A stretch of 64,000 nt of DNA, taken from NCBI GenBank assembly GCA_018139225.1, contig JAGSNX010000001.1:124001-188000 (forward strand), in the 5' to 3' direction. This DNA is from Microvirga sp. SRT01. GTDB lineage: Bacteria > Pseudomonadota > Alphaproteobacteria > Sphingomonadales > Sphingomonadaceae. A model generated the notes under the pieces. It had not been told where the DNA came from. It did not search any database and saw only the letters and a program-made list of their open reading frames with translations. Shown here one piece after another: positions 59,995 through 64,000 of this stretch. Made by a program: the position numbers and the translations under genes. Every line of letters starts with the position of its first letter. Position 1 is the stretch's first letter.

Positions 59995-62235
59995 ATGATC
60001 GCCACCGCGACGCCGTTCCAGCTCGATGACACGCCCTCGCGGCGGTTTCGGGTGACGCCTGCGGTAGAGGTTGCGGTGCTGGTGCTCGCGGTGTCGATCG
60101 CCGTTGCCAGCTACTTCATCCTGTCGGGCTTCGATGCCCCCGAACGGCTGATCGCGCCGCCGCTGGTCGCGCTTCTGCTGGTCGCCAACCTCGTCCCCGG
60201 TATCGCGCTGCTGATGCTGCTCGGCCGTCGCATCGCCCTGCGCCGCGCCGCCCGGTCACCCGTCGGGGGGGAGGGTCGACTGCACGTTCGACTGGTCGCC
60301 ATCTTCTCCGTCATGGCCGCCGTCCCGATGCTGCTCGTCACCATCTTCGCGTCGCTGCTGTTCCAGTACGGCGTGCAGTTCTGGTATTCGGATCAGGCGC
60401 GCAGCATGCTGAGCAACGCCACTGGCCTAGCGCAGACGTCTTACGACCAGATGCTGCGCCGCTGGCAGGAGGCAGCGACGACGATGGCGGATGATACCGC
60501 TGCGTTCCTGCGCGAGCAGAATGTGCAAAGCCCTCAATTTCCCGCCTTCTTTCTCCAGCAAGTCTATTATCGCAGTTTGTCGGACGGCATATTGTTCGCG
60601 GTGTCACCCCGGGCCGGGTATCAGACCCTCGCGACCATCAACCCCGACCTCATCGATCTCGACGATCAGGTTACCGCCAAGGACCTCGCGAGCCTCAATC
60701 CGAAGCAACCCAGCATCACGACGGTCCGCAGTAATCGCATCCAAACGCTGACGAAGCTGCCCGGCGACAACAATCTATACCTCTTCACCGCGACGGCCGC
60801 CGACCTGCGGACCGCTGAGCAGCAAAAACGCCGCGGCGTCGCAGTGCAGGCAAGTTACCGTACCCTGCTGGCGCAAGCGCGCAGTCTTCAGCTGAAATTC
60901 AACGCCGCCCTGCTCGCGATATCGTTCCTCATTGTCGGCGTGGCGGTCTGGATCGCCTTGAACGTCGCGGATCGCCTCGTCCGGCCGGTTGGCGAACTCG
61001 TCGCTGCCGCGCGCCGGGTTGCGGACGGGGACCTCGCGGCGCGTGTTCCCGATCCGCGCAGCCGCGACGAGGTCGGCACGCTCGCCCGCGCGTTCAACCA
61101 GATGACCGGCCGGATCGAGGCGCAGAACGGCACGCTGCTGTCGGTCAACGAACAGCTCGAAAGCCGGCGCGCACTGATCGAGGCGGTCATGGCAGGCGTC
61201 TCCGCCGGCGTCGTCGCGACCGGGCCGGACCGCAGTGTCAGCATCGCCAACGCCTCCGCCGTCCGCCTGCTCGGCCGCCCCGGCGAGGACGGCGTCGTCG
61301 GCCAGCCGCTGCGTCACATCGCGCCCGAACTCGATGCGCTGGTCGATGCCGGCGCGCGCGAGGCGGTGGTGCAGGTGGGGGAGGGGGCGGATGCCCGCAC
61401 ACTGGCGGTGCGCATCGCGCATATCGACCGCGGACCGATCCTGACCTTCGACGACGTGACGCAGCAACTGGTGGATCAACGCCGCGCCGCCTGGTCCGAC
61501 GTCGCCCGCCGCATCGCGCACGAGATCAAGAACCCCCTGACCCCGATCCAGCTTGCCGCGGAACGGCTCCAGCGACGCTATGGCAGCAAGATCGAGAATG
61601 ACGATGGTACTTTCGCTCGCCTGACGGAGACGATCGTCCGGCAGGTCGGCGACCTCCGTCGGATGGTCGATGAGTTCTCGTCCTTTGCGCGCATGCCCAA
61701 GCCGGTGTTCCGCGAGGAATCGCTGATCGACGCTGCGCACGAGGCGCTGTTCCTGCACGAGGTTGCGCACCCGAACGTCCGCTTCGCGCTGGTTCACGAC
61801 GATCCGCCCCCAGGCCTCGTCTGCGATCGTCGCCAGATCGGGCAGGCGCTGACCAATATCGTCAAGAACGCCGTCGAGGCGATCGAAGCCACCGGGCGCG
61901 ATGGTGGTGAGGTGACGATGACGCTGGGCGAGGACGGGGGCACCGTCATCGTCTCCGTCGCCGACGACGGCGTCGGCCTGCCCGCCGCGCGCGAACGCAT
62001 CGTCGAGCCGTATATGACGACCCGCGCGCGGGGCACCGGCCTGGGCCTCGCGATCGTCAAGAAGATCGTCGAGGAGCATCTCGGCACGATCGAGTTCGCC
62101 GACCGAGACGGTGGCGGCACGATCGTGACGATGCGGTTCGACGCCGCCGGCCTGTCGCGGCTCGATCAGGGGGCGACCACACCGGAGCCGGCCGGGGAGG
62201 GCCAGCTTGCATCGCTGACTTCACACCGAACATGA
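59995..62235 (+). CDS. ntrY: Membrane histidine kinase NtrY
   Basis: 746 residues from the ATG at 59995. Two N-terminal membrane segments and a further pair flank a periplasmic region (about 120-285); then HAMP (NVADRLVRPVGELVAAARRV), a PAS domain, HisKA with RRIAHEIKNPLTPIQLAAE and a HATPase ending GTGLGLAIVKKIV. It pairs with NtrX in redox and nitrogen responses. The longer frame would add 14 residues. A 21-base gap leads to ntrX. Confidence 0.95.
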   Translation: MIATATPFQLDDTPSRRFRVTPAVEVAVLVLAVSIAVASYFILSGFDAPERLIAPPLVALLLVANLVPGIALLMLLGRRIALRRAARSPVGGEGRLHVRLVAIFSVMAAVPMLLVTIFASLLFQYGVQFWYSDQARSMLSNATGLAQTSYDQMLRRWQEAATTMADDTAAFLREQNVQSPQFPAFFLQQVYYRSLSDGILFAVSPRAGYQTLATINPDLIDLDDQVTAKDLASLNPKQPSITTVRSNRIQTLTKLPGDNNLYLFTATAADLRTAEQQKRRGVAVQASYRTLLAQARSLQLKFNAALLAISFLIVGVAVWIALNVADRLVRPVGELVAAARRVADGDLAARVPDPRSRDEVGTLARAFNQMTGRIEAQNGTLLSVNEQLESRRALIEAVMAGVSAGVVATGPDRSVSIANASAVRLLGRPGEDGVVGQPLRHIAPELDALVDAGAREAVVQVGEGADARTLAVRIAHIDRGPILTFDDVTQQLVDQRRAAWSDVARRIAHEIKNPLTPIQLAAERLQRRYGSKIENDDGTFARLTETIVRQVGDLRRMVDEFSSFARMPKPVFREESLIDAAHEALFLHEVAHPNVRFALVHDDPPPGLVCDRRQIGQALTNIVKNAVEAIEATGRDGGEVTMTLGEDGGTVIVSVADDGVGLPAARERIVEPYMTTRARGTGLGLAIVKKIVEEHLGTIEFADRDGGGTIVTMRFDAAGLSRLDQGATTPEPAGEGQLASLTSHRT

Positions 62236-62256
62236 ACAACTGGCGGACATAGTATA

Positions 62257-63630
62257 ATGGCGCTCGACATCCTGGTCGTTGACGATGAGACGGACATCCG
62301 CGAACTGGTCGCGGGTGTGCTGGAGGACGAGGGCTACGGCACGCGTGGCGCCGCGCACAGCGATGCCGCGCTGGAGGCGATCGCCGAACGCCGGCCGTCG
62401 TTGGTGCTGCTCGATGTCTGGCTGCAGGGGTCGCGGCTCGACGGACTGGAGCTGCTCGACGAGATCAAGCGCCGCGACGCGTCGATTCCGGTGCTCGTCA
62501 TCTCCGGTCACGGCAGCATCGACACCGCCGTTGCCGCGATCCGCAAGGGCGCGGTCGATTTCATCGAGAAGCCGTTCGAGGCCGAACGCCTGCTGCTGAT
62601 GGTCGCGCGCGCAACCGAGACGGAGCGGCTGCGTCGCGAAGTCGCATCGCTGCGCGCCTATGCCGGTCGCGATACCGACCTTACGGGCAGCTCCGCCGCG
62701 ATCAACGGCGTCCGCGCGACGTTGAAGCGCGTCGCGGCGACCGGTAGCCGGGTGCTGATCGTCGGCCCCGCCGGAGTCGGCAAGGAAGTCGCGGCGCGGC
62801 TGCTGCACGGCTGGAGCCAACGAACCGCGGCACCGTTCGTGATCGTGTCGGCGGCGAACATGACCCCTGAACGCGTCGAGGAGGAGTTGTTCGGGGTGGA
62901 GGAGGGCGGCGACCTCGTCCGACCGGGGCTGCTCGAACAGGCACATGGTGGTACCCTGTTCCTCGACGAGATCGCCGACATGCCGGTGGCGACGCAGGCG
63001 CGCATCCTGCGCGTGCTGACCGACCAGAGCTTCACCCGAGTCGGCGGCAGCCGCGTGGTGAAGGTCGACGTGCGGGTCGTCTCCGCCACCTCGCGCAACC
63101 TGACCGAAGAGATCGCCGAGGGGCGATTCCGCGAAGACCTGTATTACCGCCTGAACGTCGTTCCGGTGATCCTGCCGCCGCTTGCGGATCGGCGGGAGGA
63201 CATCCCGCCCCTGGTCCAGCATTTCATCGCGCACTATGCCGCCGAGCGTCGGGTTCCGACTCCGGAAATCGCGCCGGATGCGATGGTTGCGCTGCAATCC
63301 TATGAATGGCCGGGCAATGTCCGCCAGCTTCGCAACGTTGTGGAGCGGACCGTCATCATGGCTCCCGGCGATCGCATCGGCCGGATCGATCTCGATCTGC
63401 TGCCCGCCGAAGTGCTCGGGCAGGGTGCCGGTAGCGGCGGCGGATCGACCGCGATTATGGGCGCACCCCTGCGGGAGGCACGGGAGTCATTCGAGCGGGA
63501 ATATCTTCGCGTCCAGATCCGTCGCTTCTCCGGCAATATCTCGCGCACCGCTAGTTTCATCGGCATGGAACGCTCCGCCTTGCATCGCAAACTGAAGTTG
63601 CTGGGCATTACGGAAACACGCGAGGACTGA
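62257..63630 (+). CDS. ntrX: Response regulator NtrX, lacking GAFTGA
   Basis: 457 residues. Receiver with D53 in LVLLDVWLQ; AAA+ domain with Walker A GPAGVGKE and Walker B GGTLFLDEIADMP; C-terminal Fis HTH (GNISRTASFIGMERSALHRKL). Where NtrC has HERGAFTGA this protein reads FGVEEGGDLVRPG, so the loop that touches sigma-54 is missing. This is typical of alphaproteobacterial NtrX and implies it does not open sigma-54 promoters in the normal way. Confidence 0.95.
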   Translation: MALDILVVDDETDIRELVAGVLEDEGYGTRGAAHSDAALEAIAERRPSLVLLDVWLQGSRLDGLELLDEIKRRDASIPVLVISGHGSIDTAVAAIRKGAVDFIEKPFEAERLLLMVARATETERLRREVASLRAYAGRDTDLTGSSAAINGVRATLKRVAATGSRVLIVGPAGVGKEVAARLLHGWSQRTAAPFVIVSAANMTPERVEEELFGVEEGGDLVRPGLLEQAHGGTLFLDEIADMPVATQARILRVLTDQSFTRVGGSRVVKVDVRVVSATSRNLTEEIAEGRFREDLYYRLNVVPVILPPLADRREDIPPLVQHFIAHYAAERRVPTPEIAPDAMVALQSYEWPGNVRQLRNVVERTVIMAPGDRIGRIDLDLLPAEVLGQGAGSGGGSTAIMGAPLREARESFEREYLRVQIRRFSGNISRTASFIGMERSALHRKLKLLGITETRED

Positions 63631-63718
63631 CCTGAATTGGTGAAGTGACGGTAAAAACGCCTTCCATCTCGGTCGCACGACCTTCACTTCTCGGGTGGTC
63701 GTCGCCATAACGGGATGG

Positions 63719-63735
63719 CCGGACGCAGCGTCCGG
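63719..63735 (+). terminator. Short hairpin after ntrX
   Basis: Perfect 7-bp GC stem (63719-63725 with 63729-63735) with a 3-base loop, followed by ttt, 89 bases after the ntrX stop and 62 before hfq. A weak intrinsic terminator or attenuator between the two genes. Confidence 0.45.
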
Positions 63736-63796
63736 TTTCCGACGCCGGAAAACGGCGCATCGCGGGGCATCGCTCCGCCAACAAGAAGGGTGCCGC

Positions 63797-64000
63797 ATGG
63801 CCGAAAAACAGACCTCCCTTCAGGACCTGTTCCTGAATGCCCTCCGCCGTTCCAAGACACCGGTGACGATGTTCCTGGTGAAGGGCGTGAAGCTTCAGGG
63901 CATCGTCACCTGGTTTGACAATTTTTCCGTGCTCCTGCGCCGCGACGGGCAGTCGCAGCTGATCTACAAGCATGCGATCTCCACGATCATGCCGGGTGGC
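63797..64000 (+). CDS. hfq: RNA chaperone Hfq, 3'-truncated by window edge
   Basis: The first 68 codons. Sm1 motif ([39 protein letters not shown]) and Sm2 motif (YKHAIST) are complete, so nearly the whole core ring fold is visible; the C-terminal tail is beyond the window. GAAGGG lies upstream of the ATG. The place after ntrX is the standard one. Confidence 0.95.
   Translation, partial: MAEKQTSLQDLFLNALRRSKTPVTMFLVKGVKLQGIVTWFDNFSVLLRRDGQSQLIYKHAISTIMPGG

Noticed and set aside
59941..59995. Sigma-54 promoter before ntrY
   Set aside because: A GG and GC pair is present near 59956-59967 but the spacing is 7 rather than 10 bases.

Overview
The window is a 64 kb stretch of high-GC (by eye mid-60s percent) chromosomal DNA from an alphaproteobacterium, most likely a member of the Sphingomonadaceae (Sphingomonas-like). 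The evidence is the combination of CckA, ChvG/ChvI beside pckA with a short HPr kinase, NtrB/NtrC/NtrY/NtrX ahead of hfq, a fused IspDF, a PEPxxWA-CTERM protein and a large TonB-dependent receptor. No name can be fixed to species. Almost all of it is core housekeeping and regulatory sequence. I see no phage, insertion sequence, CRISPR array, rRNA or tRNA.

Layout. 1-2.2 kb: the 3' part of the cell-cycle kinase gene cckA and a single-domain response regulator. 2.2-6.6 kb (minus): an exported glycosylasparaginase followed by a TonB-dependent receptor and a minus-strand terminator. 6.7-11.5 kb (plus): ilvD, a small lipoprotein, the NAD(P)HX repair enzyme and an RNA m5U methyltransferase, all overlapping. 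11.7-15.5 kb: truA and fmt (minus), recR, a PEP-CTERM surface protein, and def. 15.7-17.9 kb: rmuC and a small ATPase. 17.9-24.8 kb: a minus-strand regulatory operon chvI-chvG-hprK-rapZ-EIIA(Man)-ptsH-trmH-type methyltransferase, divergent from pckA; this looks like a regulatory PTS with no sugar permease in view. 24.9-31.6 kb: NfeD/SPFH membrane pair, guaB, rsmB, a TPR protein, then surA-pdxA-rsmA below lptD (31.6-35.3 kb), the classic outer-membrane biogenesis order. 35.4-38.6 kb: pepA, holC, ndk and a GNAT enzyme. 38.6-40.3 kb: a YciI-like gene and an AraC regulator around a 353-base A/T-richer gap. 40.3-44.2 kb: purM-purN-membrane protein (minus), divergent from a DUF2066 protein. 44.2-48.5 kb: hdaA-like, ppk and ppx, all coupled. 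48.5-52.6 kb: RNase D with a small I78-type inhibitor lipoprotein, aspS and a beta-carbonic anhydrase. 52.8-56.4 kb: lipA and a COQ10-like gene, facing cinA/pncC, an unknown exported protein and ispDF. 56.5-64 kb: dusB-ntrB-ntrC-ntrY-ntrX and the start of hfq.

Functionally the window couples carbon/energy control (PTS proteins, ChvGI, PEP carboxykinase, polyphosphate) with nitrogen control (Ntr genes, Hfq), envelope biogenesis (SurA, LptD, NfeD/SPFH) and translation (Fmt, Def, TruA, AspRS, RsmA, RsmB, DusB). Genes are very tightly packed: stop/start overlaps of 4 bases are common and several convergent genes overlap or abut. GTG and TTG starts are frequent.

The most unusual things are: a REP-like inverted-repeat element translated in frame inside Fmt, with a related perfect hairpin directly upstream of aspS; a PurN fused to a C-terminal MmcQ/YjbR-like domain; a COQ10-like/cinA convergent overlap that gives the COQ10-like protein a Gly/Ser-rich tail; a glycosylasparaginase/TonB-receptor pair; and an NtrX that lacks the GAFTGA motif.
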